A DNA stretch of 64,000 nt from Mactra quadrangularis (GCA_025267735.1 CM046298.1:34136764-34200763), one strand, 5' to 3'; counted from the first letter of the stretch, positions 23,385-35,474 are shown. The notes: generated from the letters alone by a model not told the origin. Made by a program: numbers and translations.

Positions 23385-25488
23385 GTCATATATCTCAAAG
23401 TAAACTGTATGAGTAATCAATGTAATGATTTATTGCTATTTTTTAATAATCTATGAACACAATACTAAGGTCTGATCTAAACTACAACTAAGTTGGTACA
23501 TTTATCATGGTAGAAAAAAGGGGAGTTAACTACGTACTAATTGTACAACACTTATAATACTTCAAATGCTTCCCTATACAGAGTTACCTCCCTTTGTAAA
23601 ATATAAATAGCACTCATACTATTAAAAGCTTATAACAATATTAGGCACAAGTTTTAATCTATAACTAAAAACAGGGAAAAAAGGATTGGCAATCCACTAA
23701 GTACAACAAGTTTTTGACAACTAAAATGTTGCAAATTATGTAAATGAGCTCATTTTTTTTCTTCTGTTTATATCATAATACTGCATTTTGACCATGGCAC
23801 TCTTCCTGTCTTCGATTATAGGAGGTTGGATTTAAAACAATATGAATTTTTCGAACGGGTAATAAGTACAGAAATATGTAAAATGGACATAGCAAATTTA
23901 CTAATTAATCCATTTATATTGTTTTCAAATTTTTCTCAAGATGAAAGAAATATTAAATCAATTTCAATATAGTTATATTTATTAAATATACTATATAGGG
24001 AGGCAAGACAGGATAGAGCACCATGATCGTGTGACCACATACACGACTCATGCAGGTTGTTTCGTCATCTAAGGATGACGAACGCAGAAAACAAAGCGTT
24101 AGACCAAGTCCTAGCAAAACATCAACAGCTCTGGTAACCATGCCATATTTCCCTTCTCTAAGAAAAAGGAATGACTTGGTGTCTTCTTAACTTAATATAT
24201 TGCCCACATATAAAAGATCCGTTTTTAAAGTAGTGGGCTTCAAGTCAAACTTAAAACTTGGCAAGAAAAACGGTTTGATACTGATTGCAGGGAGGCAAAA
24301 AAGGACCAGGGGCGCATCAGAGGCTTAGTATTTAAAAGTAATTATTTCTGTAAGGGGAGGAGGAAAAAGGCCACGGTGCAGTGCCCTGCTATTCTGCTTT
24401 AGAATAATTACTAGGTTTGACATGCTTATTATGTATATAATGTATGTTATATTTTAATGACTTGACAGTTTAAGGCTGTTTTTATACCTGATGTAAATGA
24501 ATAAATCTTCACATAGGGACTTAATGTAGTAATGCAGCAAAGTTTGTAAGGCACCAAGTATAGAATTTCTATACTGCTTGGAACAAGGCATTCTAATACC
24601 TATTCACAGTTAACTATCATAATGTAATACTGACTATACATAAATGTTTCTATCTTGTATTGTAGAAGGAAACATTATACACACATACTGTTTGGTTGGT
24701 GCAAATCTAGACTAACTACATGTAAATAAAGAAGGATGAAGAGTGAAGACTAGTTTAGCATCAAGTCATTGATACATCTTGTCAACTATGTATTTTACTT
24801 ATATTAATTCAGTCTTGGTATTGACCAAATTTTTAAAGGTGGGAATATTCTTTTTAATGCTGAAAATACTACTTAAAATATGTAAATACAACAAAATGAA
24901 CTCTGAAATTTAGGCCAAAATAGTTAACAGGCTTGACTTAAAGTTAAGACTGAAATAGCAAGTTCATAATGACCTGAGGCAATGTTCACAATTTTCAATA
25001 TCATTTGCATCTCTTAAAACAGTTATCTATCATTCAGCAACAAAAATTAATATTTTTGTTTCATGTTTTAAATCCCTTTCAACAATATTTGCTGCATTAG
25101 TTTTCTTGGACTAAATTCAAACAAGCTCTAATATACACTGTCCAATAACTTTGTCACATGTGTAGTAAAACTATTAAGATGTTGATTTTCAAGGATAGGT
25201 TAAGCAATAACAGTCCTAACCAGGGTTTAGATGCAGATCACTTTACTGACCATTGAAGTACATGCCAAGCACAAACAATAAAAATATCTGCACTACTCAT
25301 CTTAATTAACAATCCTCTAGCCCTAGACCAGTGAAAATGGTTACTGGCTAAAAAATACTTATTTCATGTTGTCAGACAGGTTGATTATTTTGCAGTATAT
25401 AAAACAATTTTGGCTAGAGCTAGAGCAAATTTCAGGTGATGACTAATCTGTCTCAGGCCAATATGTTCAAGCTATATAATGGTATACT

Positions 25489-26183
25489 TTAATACACAGG
25501 AGAAGAAGTAGGTTCTAAAGAACTAGAATCATCACTACTAATGTTGTCATCCACGATATAAGCTTGTCCATTTTTTACACTAGACTTATTTAATTCAGAT
25601 CTATTTTCACCAAGTTTTGAGTTTCTGTCCACTTTAGCACTTTTATCTTCTGTTTTCACATTTCCAACATGACCTTTTTGGTTTATAACACCATCTTCTT
25701 CCATTTTACTATCACCATGGTAATCAATATCTTTTTTTAGGACTGATGAGCTAGTTTTTGACCTAGTGGAACTTTTCATAGAAGCCTGGGCCATCATATC
25801 ACCAACATACGAAAAAGGATCTGGGGGATGTTTAGGTCGAGTTTCTTGCCTTGTATTAGAAGAGTTACTTTTAGTTTTACTGTGCGAATGATTGGCTGAT
25901 AGTTTATTATCACAATCTGAACGACCAGATGGCACAGTCTTTTGCTTTCCTTCCCTAGAGGAAAGCTTATGTTCAGTAATTGAACAATTATCAGTATTAT
26001 GATGGACAACAGAATCAATATCAGTATCCATAGTTTCACAGTTATCATCATCGTCGTTGTTGCTGTCGCCATTAGAATGAGTAGAGTTCAGACTAGAAGG
26101 CTGATCTATTAAAGCTTCAACATTAGAGGTATCATCTGATATATCCATGCTTAATATGTCATCAACTGATCTTTCTCTTGCAC
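25489..26183 (-). CDS. ABRAXAS1: Abraxas exon 8 (terminal, disordered tail)
   Basis: Codon 276 (split) to 506 and a TAA stop. It is rich in Ser, Asp, Asn, Lys and Thr with no visible domain. It ends D-D-S-S-S-L-E-P-T-S-S-P-V-Y, the position of the BRCT-binding pSPxF motif in vertebrate Abraxas. Exon and tail are much longer than in vertebrates. Confidence 0.9.
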
Positions 26184-29100
26184 CTATAATAGAATCAATG
26201 CCAATCAGAACAGAACAGAACTGAGCTTTTATTTTGTCACATTTTACATGGTAAAGACAATCAAATATATAGATTATTTTGTCACATTTTACATGGTAAA
26301 GACAATCAAATATATAGATTATTTTGTCACATTTTACATGGTAAAGACAATCAAATATATAGATTATTTTGTCACATTTTACATGGTAAAGACAATCAAA
26401 TATATAGATTATTTTGTCACATTTTACATGGTAAAGACAATCAAATATATAGAAAGAATTTTTGTCAATTTTGGTGTAAGATTGATTTTTATTGATTGAG
26501 TGAGCTCAAAAATATATTTTCATAAGTGTTATAGACACATGAGAAATATAATAACACGTAAGCTTCCACAAGGTCGACAACTGCTCCATATTATCTTATA
26601 AATGAAAGGAATCAACATTACAGTTTAATTTTCCTGGACAGGAATTACCAGCACCTGTTAGACTTGAACAGGCAACCCCTTTCAGGACACTAGATTCAAA
26701 ATGGTGCTCATAGTCTACAGCTAAAAGACCTGGCTAGAAATCATTTCAAAATCAAACTAAAATTGTTTAGAACAATAGTAATAGCAACAAACCTTGTGCT
26801 TGAGTATTAGCTCGATGTTTATGAGAAGGTACTTGCTGTTGTTGTTGTTTTTCTAACATTTTAAGTTTAGTATGGGTTCTTAATCTACTTATTTCACGTT
26901 CTAAAACACTACATCTTGACTCACTGTCAACAACTTCATGTGAAATAGCCTGAAATAAAGTGTAACAAGGTAAGAAAAATATGCAGCCTGACAGGGATTT
27001 GAACTCAGGACCCTTTCCTTACAAGGAGAGTGCTCTCCCAACTGAGCTATACGGTCGCTTTCATATCATTCTCCCCATAATGTGAACAGGTAACTACCGT
27101 GACAAAAGTACATAAGATATATATAAAGAATTTCATTAATAATAAGATAATACCTGAAGAGACTGAGGATATATTGAGTAAAATCATTTATAAAGTAAAA
27201 GAAGCCTTACTATTTTATTTATGTCCAGACCTTTTTTCCGTAATATAACATGGGCTGTTACAGACACCTTCCCTCTTGAAATTTCTTGAAAATGATGCAG
27301 TTTTCCCCAAATTTGGAGTTTACCTTAGATTTTTTGTTCCCCTATCTATGAATTTGCATTAAATTTCCCAAGTGTTCTATATTAGTGTTACAGGCCCCTT
27401 CCTCAATTACAGAAAAAAGCCCTGATGTTCCTTTTCAACATATGGAGCCATATTTAAGCCTACAGTTACTCATGTTTCTGGGTTTCGCCAGACCTAGACT
27501 CTCATTTTTAAGAGAAAATTAAAAATATCTATAAATTCAGGGTTTATAGTCATGTGATTTACAATTACAACTTATTTACAAAGTAAACTACGATTTATTT
27601 TTCACCAATATTGCTGTGAGTTTTAATAGACTATATCCAGAATTCAAATATTTGGGTTTTACACTCCGGTACAAACAAACTGTTACAATGAAAACACATG
27701 TAAAAAGAACAATAGGATTTAATCCATAGTTCGTGCTGTTTAGCAATAATGTGTAGAAAACTTTGTTTGTACCACCTGTGCACGGATGGAAAAACCCATA
27801 AATTTGAATTCCAGATTAAGTCTATTGTAAGCTTCAAATCTTTCACACAAAATTTTAATCCAGCTGTAAACTAGGTCATGTGTAAAATTATTTGTGCACA
27901 GGATTCAAAGTAAACAATTAGAACTCACAATTTTACACTGGCATTTTCTGACATTGAAATGTAATAGTTATTGTATGTATGCACTATTTGATTGTTTCAG
28001 CTGGTACAGGATTTATATTAAAACAAGATTTTGTATACATTATGAAGATCATGTAACTATATACCCTGAAATACACAACCTCTACAAGATATTAGGAGCA
28101 GTGGTCCAGTGGTAGGACCGGCGCTTAGGGAGCAGAGGTCCCAGGTTCGATCCCAATTAGGGCACTGCTAATTTCCTTGAGCTAGTAATAAACCTACATT
28201 TGTTCCACACCACCAAACTGTAAATGGGTACTGTGAGGGATCACCTACCTTGGGGTGATTTCAATGACCAGGAGAAATCATACAAGATTGTTAAGTGGGC
28301 TGAACATGTATATGGAAGCAGACTTTCAATCACACTTCAACGTTTAACTTTAATTACCTGTAGTTGTCTACTTATTGCTTTATTTAATTGTTGTATCTTT
28401 TTAATCTCAACATCACCATCTGAATTCAAAAACTCCTTTCTGAAACAAAATTATAACACAATTATCAATTAGATATTCAATTAACACAGCTGCATATACT
28501 TCCTTTGGTAAGTAGAAGCTAACAATTTGTTTCTATGATGAAGAGTAGCACACTTATTACTGAACTATTTGGGTGCATGAGCAAACATAACCAACTGAGA
28601 TATGCAAGCCTTTTATTAATGTGAATAATAAACAGATAATTAAAAACAAACAGTTGATAATGATCCAAAGATTTTTGTGGGTTTCTGAATTTTTAAATAA
28701 GATGTACAGGAAAATTACTAACAATCAAAGGATTATGAGAATGTGAACTAGCAGCAAGTAAGTTTGGTCTTATAATGAACTAGAGATTTAGAGTGATTTC
28801 AAATGAATTGCCAATCGCTAAGTTTATATAAACTGTATTAAGACTGAAACTATAACTTTTACAGAATGATACATAATATGAATATCACAGTCCACTAACA
28901 CATTCCTTGGAGAACTCCAGCATTTAGGATAAACTAATTCCATTTACTTATGAACAAACAACTAAGAGTCACCTAAGCTTATTAAAACATCAGCATTAAT
29001 TATTTTATTAACAAACTAATTGTTACTTAAAGTGTGTTAGATAATTAAACTATAAAAATAACTTGTACATGAATAAACTATAATTATAATAGTAAAATTA

Positions 29101-32100
29101 TTTGCAACATGCAAAATTTGATCCACCAGAATAAAAAGGTCGTAACTACAAAATGTGTTTTTGAGAAAACAAGAAAAAACTGTGTAAAATTTTCAAATGA
29201 CTATTTTCTGTTAAAACCTGACTTATTTTCAAGAACTTAATTTTTACTCTTTCAATTAAACATTCCATGAGTAACTTATTATGTATCAATTACTGAGTAA
29301 ATGTACAAAATCTACTAAAAACTTAAAACTATCTTTTAAGACTGACTTTTTGTACACATTTTGTATGGCTAAAGGGTATTAACTGTATGTCTGATAGGTC
29401 GTAACTGTCACTCAAGACCTTTTACTAACATTGTTATGCATTTGTTTTTCCATTAAAAAGTCATATGTGATTCAAAATTTTAAATGCAATAATATAATTA
29501 TTATGTTTATTATGTGTCATAATTAAAATGCTCTTTTTACTGACTTATTTTGAGTCAGTATAGCATCAAAAATATTTACATGAACATCAATAATTAGCAA
29601 TTCACAGATACAACCTTCTTTTACAGACTAATTAAAGGGCGTTTTACTTACGACCTTTCATTATTTTATGTTTTTGGTCATATTGCATTGCAAATAAATT
29701 GAAGTACACATTATCAGATGCGCCTTTACATACAGATTCCAAATATGTATGGGTCATATAAGGTCATAAGTAGCACTTACAACCTTACTATTCTGGAGGG
29801 TCAAATTAATGATCAAAGAACCTTTGGTAGGGCATGATATAATGATACTAGACTTACTCATGTTTTTTCATGATATTATTAAATGCACCATGTTTACTGG
29901 ATACAGTATGACTAGGTATAGTTAGATAATCTGTGTGGGTTGTATCACCAAGATTAATAATATCAACTGATTTCTTCTTAAATATACTGAAATAAATAAC
30001 ATGATCATAATCATACATGTAATTGCATTTTTACAAATGGGTAGTCTTTTTAAAAATATTTTCAAACTTGTCATGATACTCACTGTAATTCTTTTCATTT
30101 ATGTTCACTTAAACAATATTATCTTGAGAAAAATGGTCAGTATTTCATGAAGTTAATTGTAATGAAGGTCAGCTACATCATTGCAAATTTGATTATTGAT
30201 AATTGGAACCACCATGTTATATACATAATTAATTTTTTCACATGTTTATACTACACAAACTGTGATGAAATAAATGTTTTGTTTTAAGTTTCATGCTGAT
30301 GCATGTTCACTGACTTTACACACAGACTTTACACCTGGTCATTGGGCTACTGGTATCTATCTATTAATCTCTTTGGATGGTCTTTTTGTCAGCTTACTAT
30401 ATACAATATTGGCCTAACAGAATCATACCACCCAAGCAGATAACCATTTAAACCTTGGTGGAGTGAGGCATTTGTAGGTTTATTTCTTGCTCCAAGAAGT
30501 ATACACTCTATCAAATACTCACTTTTATTTTTGGACAAGATACCAGTAGGTCTAAGACAAACAAAATTTGTAATATCATATTCAAATTTTAACACTTTGA
30601 CTTACTTGTTATCTAAATGTAAAACTATATGATCTAAAGTATGAGTGGAGTTATTGGTACTAGCTTTAGCCGTAGATAAACAGAACAATAAACTAGAATC
30701 AATGGATGCTAGACTCTCTAATCTCTGATGAAATAATCTCTCTCTATAAGATGGTCTTAATGTTGAATTTCTTCGAAAACTGTACCATCCAACTATATTC
30801 TAAAATAAAAGTTTAACAATACAGTTAGAAGAAGGCATGGACAAGGGGTTAAGATGTTGGACTGGTAAACACTGGATAGCCAGCTCCATGTTGGTTTGAA
30901 AACCAACCTTGTTATTACCTTGAGAAAAAAACTTTATCCTTCTAGCTCAGTACTGGGAGACCATATGTTTTGTACTGCTCCATTCAGTCAGTTATTTAGA
31001 ATAAAGTCTGAGCAATTGAGTAAAATATTATATAAGAACAGATTTGCTTAGTTCTCCATGACTTCCCACATTTATAAAAAAAAATCCTTTTTTTTAAATA
31101 TTTAAATAAAATTGAGTTAGAGCAGTGTTGCAATCATTATAAAAATTGTGAAATAAAATACCTGATGTCTTCCAGGTAGAAGATCTACAAGATCTTGTCT
31201 TGTCATGTCACTAGATAGTTTGTTAAACATGTCCCGGTTGAGTGACACACAGTCAAAAATATCTAAAAAACAAAATAACAATATCACAATATAGTCATAC
31301 ATAGACAAGCAATGAATTAAGATGAAAAGAAGTCAATGCAATTTTATACCTATTTTAGGTAGGGTTAAATGTCGTAGCAACACATTGAGTACTGTAGGTC
31401 ATATCATAGTGGTCAGTCAACCTACTCACTATTCCTGGTAAAGGCTAAAATCTCAGGATTTAGCTGTAAACCAATTACTAGGCGTATACTTCTGTCACTG
31501 ACTGACAATTGCCTAACATGATTTAGGATTAATGGTAGGAAGGACTAAGGCTAGAGAAATTATTTCATGACCAAGTTCCACAAAAGCATACACTGCCAGG
31601 GAATCAAACCAACAGCCCTCGGCCAATAGACTTGTGCACTACAAACTGAGTCAGCAGGGCAATTTCAAACAATTTTAAAATTTGTACAACAAAAATATAA
31701 TCTCCTGCAGGGTCATGGGTAATTATTCAAATAGTAATAAAATTATTACATGTATTAGTCTCCACTTGAACATTGTTGATTTGTGAATCACTAATTGTAT
31801 CTTTCACATGTTGAACAGTTTCACCAACCAGAAATCCCCACTGAAACAGGAAAGATGCAAAAAATTTATTTATCAAAATTAAGATGATCCACTTAATAAA
31901 TAACACCAGAAGTTGGTACACACCAAATTCTTTGCTGCTGGCATGAATATGCCTTGTATAAAATTGCCAGGGATCAGTGATAACGCTTGTGAAAGTAACT
32001 AATTTTGTGTAGTCAAGTAAGTTGATAATTTTTCATTTTACTTTATTATCATTAGTGTTAACATAATGAACTATAATTGAGGCATGACTGTAATAAAGCG

Positions 32101-32956
32101 TAAGGTTCTTAGGCCTTCAATAAGGATAAAAGACTGAACTGTTGGTTAGATTGTATAAACAGGACTGGAAATATTTTCTCTTCAAGCAAGTCACATGTCT
32201 CCTAACAATGGTGACTCATTCTTAAGTGCTTTACACATGATGTTGTTTTTCCAAGAAAGTTGAATCCAGTTTTTAAAATCTATTAAATACATCTAATAAT
32301 AGTTACATCATTTTAATTTAAAGGGTAAAATGGGGCTTTTGACAATCTTAATTGTCCATTTTTCCCAACAGTCAAAACATGAATAATTTCACGGTGAATG
32401 TGTTTATTAAAATCATTGTTGTAATATACATCCATGAGTTTCCGAAAGTGTGTATTATGATAGAGGAAAGGTGTTTATGCCGAATGATATGTTTTAGTCA
32501 AGATATTTTAAATAAAAATTAGGCCGCCAGTACAAAAACAATGCATTCAGTCACCGTGTAATTATTCAAGCTTTGACAGTTGAGAAAAAACGGACAATAC
32601 TACTGTGATCACATTGCCAGGGCTTTCACAGAGATTCAAACATGTAAGCACTGATAAAAAAAGATCGGTTACATCAAATGGCCATTTTAACATTCATTGA
32701 CGAATCAATCAATTTCGTTATAATTTTCTTTCTCACTATTTTTTTATATTTGAGTCAAATTTTGACGATTTTTAGTCATTTAATTGGTCAAGTAAAATCA
32801 ACGAAACTCGAAAATGACAAGGAATTTTCGATACTTATATATTTCTGAAATTATATACGCATTTTCTGTATCGCTTAGGCTCACCTGATCTCCGTAACTA
32901 GATGTCTGATCATAAAATAAAGAAGCTAGAACGGCCCCAGAGACTTTCACCGCCAT
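25489..32956 (-). CDS. ABRAXAS1: Abraxas-family BRCC36-complex scaffold, 8 coding exons
   Basis: Abraxas bridges the Lys63-specific deubiquitinase BRCC36 and the other BRCA1-A subunits and delivers BRCA1 to DNA damage foci. Exons (minus strand): 32885-32956, 31750-31840, 31162-31262, 30606-30799, 29858-29986, 28358-28439, 26793-26949, 25489-26183; all GT-AG with matching phases, 1521 nt, 506 aa (human about 409). Residues about 1-165 form an MPN domain: WGFLVGE, then TISDSQINNVQVET, then NIVGWYSFRRNS. The last has no HxH, so it is a non-catalytic MPN. Exons 6-7 (about 197-265) are coiled coil. Exon 8 is a 230-residue acidic, Ser/Asn/Asp-rich tail ending in S-P-V-Y. The start is the only ATG before the MPN block. 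The paralogue ABRAXAS2 is possible but lacks an SPxF-like end, so Abraxas 1 is preferred. Confidence 0.92.
26231..26455. repeat. 45-bp minisatellite, 5 near-identical copies
   Basis: The unit ATTTTGTCACATTTTACATG plus GTAAAGACAATCAAATATATAGATT is repeated five times with almost no divergence, in Abraxas intron 7 close to exon 8. The unit is a multiple of three, so it creates a spurious 15-residue repeat frame on the plus strand. Confidence 0.95.
26793..26949 (-). CDS. ABRAXAS1: Abraxas exon 7 (coiled coil, Gln run)
   Basis: Residues 224-275 plus one base. LEREISRLRTHTKLKMLEK continues the coiled coil, then five Gln. The donor GTTTGT is weak. Confidence 0.87.
26983..27058 (-). tRNA. tRNA-like sequence, probably pseudogene (Thr TGT-like)
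   Basis: The minus strand has an intact A box (TAGCTCAGTTGG), B box-like AGTTCAAATCC and an anticodon loop CTTGTAA. The anticodon stem and acceptor have several mismatches, so it is a decayed tRNA or SINE head. It lies 34 bp upstream of Abraxas exon 7. Confidence 0.5.
27626..27825. mobile_element. MITE family E, 200 bp
   Basis: ATAGACTATATCCAGAATTC at left is inverted as GAATTCCAGATTAAGTCTAT at right; inner GTACAAACAAA is also inverted. A one-ended relative lies near 37362-37425. Abraxas intron 6. Confidence 0.65.
28093..28350 (+). mobile_element. SINE family B copy with tRNA-like head
   Basis: The head TAGGAGCAGTGGTCCAGTGG and B box AGGTTCGATCCC are followed by GGGCACTGCTAATTTCCTTG, ACCTACATTTGTTCCAC and a tail CACACTTCAACG. 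It ends beside the donor of Abraxas exon 6. Confidence 0.8.
28358..28439 (-). CDS. ABRAXAS1: Abraxas exon 6 (coiled coil)
   Basis: Codon 196 (split) to 223. EIKKIQQLNKAISRQLQ has heptad spacing. The donor sits within about 10 bp of the 3' end of a SINE (28093-28350). Confidence 0.87.
29117..29806. mobile_element. Inverted-repeat element in Abraxas intron 5
   Basis: TTTGATCCACCAGAATAAAA at left is inverted as TACTATTCTGGAGGGTCAAA at right, with AAGGTCGTAA-type motifs repeated inside both orientations. About 690 bp. Diverged; class unknown. Confidence 0.5.
29858..29986 (-). CDS. ABRAXAS1: Abraxas exon 5
   Basis: Codon 153 (split) to 195 plus two bases. IINLGD corresponds to human VVANLGM, followed by a linker. 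The donor is a perfect GTAAGT. Confidence 0.87.
30425..30520 (-). mobile_element. SINE family B fragment
   Basis: The minus strand carries the AATAAACCTACAAATGCCTC and CTCCACCAAGGTTTAAATGG segment of the family B body; no head. Abraxas intron 4. Confidence 0.5.
30606..30799 (-). CDS. ABRAXAS1: Abraxas exon 4
   Basis: Residues 89-152 plus two bases. NIVGWYSFRRNS replaces the VGWYHSH of catalytic MPN proteins. YRERLFHQRLE follows, matching human FRERLLHKNLQ. The donor is GTAAGT. Confidence 0.93.
31162..31262 (-). CDS. ABRAXAS1: Abraxas exon 3
   Basis: Codon 55 (split) to 88. It runs from IFDCVSLN to DLLPGRHQ between a TTTTTAG acceptor and a GTATTT donor. Confidence 0.88.
31358..31662 (-). mobile_element. 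SINE family A copy, full length
   Basis: Minus strand: a tRNA-like head (CTGACTCAGTTTGTAGTGCA, GGTTTGATTCC), then the body with TGGTCATGAAATAATTTCT and the end CAATGTGTTGC. About 305 bp in Abraxas intron 2. Confidence 0.75.
31750..31840 (-). CDS. ABRAXAS1: Abraxas exon 2
   Basis: Residues 25-54 plus one base. WGFLVGE and ISDSQINNVQVET align with human GFLLGE and ITDSQMDDVEVVY. The donor is GTAATA. Confidence 0.9.
32351..32598. mobile_element. MITE family C, full copy
   Basis: ATTGTCC then CAACAGTCAAAACATGAATA at left; its inverse TCAAGCTTTGACAGTTGAGA then GGACAAT at right; 248 bp. Abraxas intron 1. Confidence 0.75.
32885..32956 (-). CDS. ABRAXAS1: Abraxas exon 1
   Basis: Residues 1-24, beginning MAVKVSGAVLASLFYDQ. 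The donor is GTGAGC directly after CAG, phase 0. It is the first MPN strand; human Abraxas has SGFVLGALAF at this position. Confidence 0.9.
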
Positions 32957-34275
32957 TTCCGGAAGAATACTGCGTAAATACAAAGTTACTTCCCTTTATA
33001 AATCAAGGGTATAGCTAAAACCCGAAACAGATATTTTTTTGGCAAAATGGAGCAGACATTGGCGAAATGGAGATTTAAGAAGAGGCTATTTTATAACAAT
33101 TATTACATGCCGTAGGAACAGGGGGGGGGGGGCGCTAGGGGCCTCAGCCCCCAATATATTCAGCAGTTATAGTGATTGAGGATCTTTATTTAACCTGTCA
33201 CACTCAATGGATTGATGCATAAATTTGTGTTTTTTTCGGCAAAATCAAAATTACTTGCACAAATTTTTAATGGAGCAAGATGCTCCAATGCTGAGTAAAA
33301 TTAAACTTACATTTCTTCCATATTTTTTAATAAAGCTCCTGTTCATACCGTTTCAAAAATATTTTTTTAAACTTTAAAAAACTATCCTTGTTTATATGTT
33401 CTTTAAAAAATAGTAAAAAATAACAAAAACATATATAGGCCCTAACAATTAAAATCTCAAACTATACTTATTTAAAATTGCTCAAGATAACCAAATGTCC
33501 TAGCCAGTCTAAAACCTGAGAAAAAGGCGAGGATTTTTGTAGGACAAAACTAGACGTACATGATAATTACACACTGTTGCTTTTTCCTTAAAATAATAAT
33601 GAATAAATTAGCCCCTCCAATCTGAAAATGCTTTCTACGTTCCTGTACTATGCAAAGTTAGTATGTTGATAATTTAAAATGACATAATAAACAACACAAA
33701 TAAATATTTAAGATACGCCACGAAAACCCAAAATATCATTTCATTTGATTGCATTTCCTCAAATGAGGTCTAAAGTGCTTGAGACTGAATTACACGAGTT
33801 ATTGTCACATTTTGTGCCATTTTTCCCCTCACTCAAAGACCCCGATCATGTATTAGCAATAAGCACTTCATGCCCGTAAAGCCTCATCTACAGAAGGGGG
33901 TTCATCCCGACATCGCGCAGTGCTCGTTCAAATGACCCTTGTGTTGACCAATCAATGCATAATTTTATCAAACACTTTTGATTGTATCTGATTTTTGTGA
34001 AAAAGTTGATTTAATAATGATTTAATGAATCATTTTTATGGTTAGTGAAAAAGTTAATTAACATTCACAAGTTATTTTTCCATGAAGCCTTACATTCGTG
34101 TGAGGAAATATGACCTCCACAGTTTATCTGAACACATATTTACGTTTTTTAAACACTCAACATTCGTGTTCAGTCCGAGTTAAAGTTACAAAAACTTGCA
34201 ACATGCAGATAAAGCATCGAATTCAAAGTAAATGTACCGACCATAATTTTTTTCGAATTGTGATTATTTTTTAAC

Positions 34276-34530
34276 ATTGCATTTAACGCCATAGCAACAC
34301 ATTGTATAACAGTGGTCAATCAATCTACTCACCGTTCCTAGGAAGGCTAAATATTGGATAAGGTGTAGACCAGTTACTAGGCGCATACTACCGTCAGCGA
34401 CTGCCAATTGTCCTACTTGATATAGAATCAGTGACAGGAGGGATAATGGCCGTAGAAAATACTTTATGACCAAATTCAACGAAAGTATGCTCCACCCTGG
34501 AATCAAACCTACGATCTATCGATGAGATAA
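34276..34530 (-). mobile_element. SINE family A copy
   Basis: Contains GGCCGTAGAAAATACTTTAT, GGAATCAAACCTACGATC (head B box, minus strand) and the CATAGCAACACATTG end. Upstream of the sulfotransferase gene. Confidence 0.7.
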
Positions 34531-34690
34531 AAAGCTAAGATGCTAGATTGATACACATTCTGAATATGTATACATAGGTAATCATGTAAATAAATAGAAT
34601 TTCTAAATATGTGCAAACACAGTTGTTTCGCTGGATATGAGATACACGTATTTAAAATTAATATACAATGTATATCTTACCTAACAACTT

Positions 34691-34960
34691 GTAGGAGCAG
34701 CGGTCCAGTGGAAGGACGTGCTCTTGGGGATAGAGGGGTCCAAGGTTCAAACCTCCCTTGAGGCGCTATTTCATTGAGCAAGAAATTAACCTACATTTGT
34801 TCCACTCCAACCAGGTTAAATGGGTACTGATAGGGTTCGCCTCCTTGAAGGTGATTTCAATATTTCATGGTTATCGTACAAAGTCTGTCTTGTTAAGTCT
34901 GCCGAACAAGTATAAAAATATATGGAAGAAGCCTTTAAACCTCACTTCAACTTTTAAAAT
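34691..34960 (+). mobile_element. SINE family B copy
   Basis: TAGGAGCAGCGGTCCAGTGG, AAGGTTCAAACC, then ACCTACATTTGTTCCACTCC and CTCACTTCAAC tail. Directly follows an oppositely oriented family A copy. Confidence 0.75.
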
Positions 34961-35474
34961 TGTTTGGAGATTTTAAATATACCGTTATATTCGAAATTCC
35001 ATTAAGGCATGGATGCTTAATTGATCAACAAAAAATAATTGATGTAAATTTCCTGTCATCACCTCTTGATTTTTCGGAAATATGAAATTAAATACTTGCT
35101 AGAATCATTATCGCCTAAAGGCGTATTTCAGCGTATATATTTGAAAGATAGCGTTATGGTTTAATATAGAAGAATAATATCAAAAATGTGTTTCTAGCGC
35201 TAAATATGACATAGTTTATCGATAAGGAGTTATAATGAATGTACATTTGGTATATTGTACGGTTTGCAACAGCTTTTCGGTTCTCTCAGTACTTTGATTT
35301 GTTTATCTCTCCTCGGACTGGCGCATAGATTACAGTTGTAAAGCTTACATTTAAACACACTTGTCACGGGCATTTAGGTTGACAGATCACAAAATGTGTG
35401 CGTCTGAACAGTGAATATCGTCTGAAAATTAAATGACATACATGTACATTTAATTGATCATGGTAAAGTGAATA

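Larger units (their letters stand above)
18339..25488. other. Intergenic, NELFA 5' flank to Abraxas 3' end
   Basis: No supported gene. It holds a MITE half-copy at 20206-20345, a nested TA-flanked transposon pair at 21203-22600 and a hAT MITE at 22967-23384. The frame at 23953-24141 has no recognised domain. The rest is AT-rich sequence with no visible signal. Confidence 0.6.
32957..35474. other. Intergenic between divergent Abraxas and sulfotransferase genes
   Basis: Holds a G12 run at 33121-33132, SINEs at 34276-34530 and 34691-34960, and otherwise AT-rich sequence. The two genes diverge, so both promoters must lie here, but no clear core promoter was identified. Confidence 0.5.

Noticed and set aside
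23953..24141. 62-residue minus-strand frame
   Set aside because: No recognisable family or splice context; kept as unannotated intergenic DNA.
26248..26499. Plus-strand frame with a repeated 15-residue unit (MVKTIKYIDYFVTFY)
   Set aside because: It is only the reading of a 45-bp minisatellite in an intron; the period is a multiple of three, which keeps the frame open.
33121..33132. G-run (also near 46588 and 57962) as a G-quadruplex regulator
   Set aside because: Single homopolymer runs, at least one in a dispersed repeat; no set of four spaced G-tracts near a promoter.
34758..34976. 72-residue plus-strand frame
   Set aside because: Lies in a family B SINE; not a gene.
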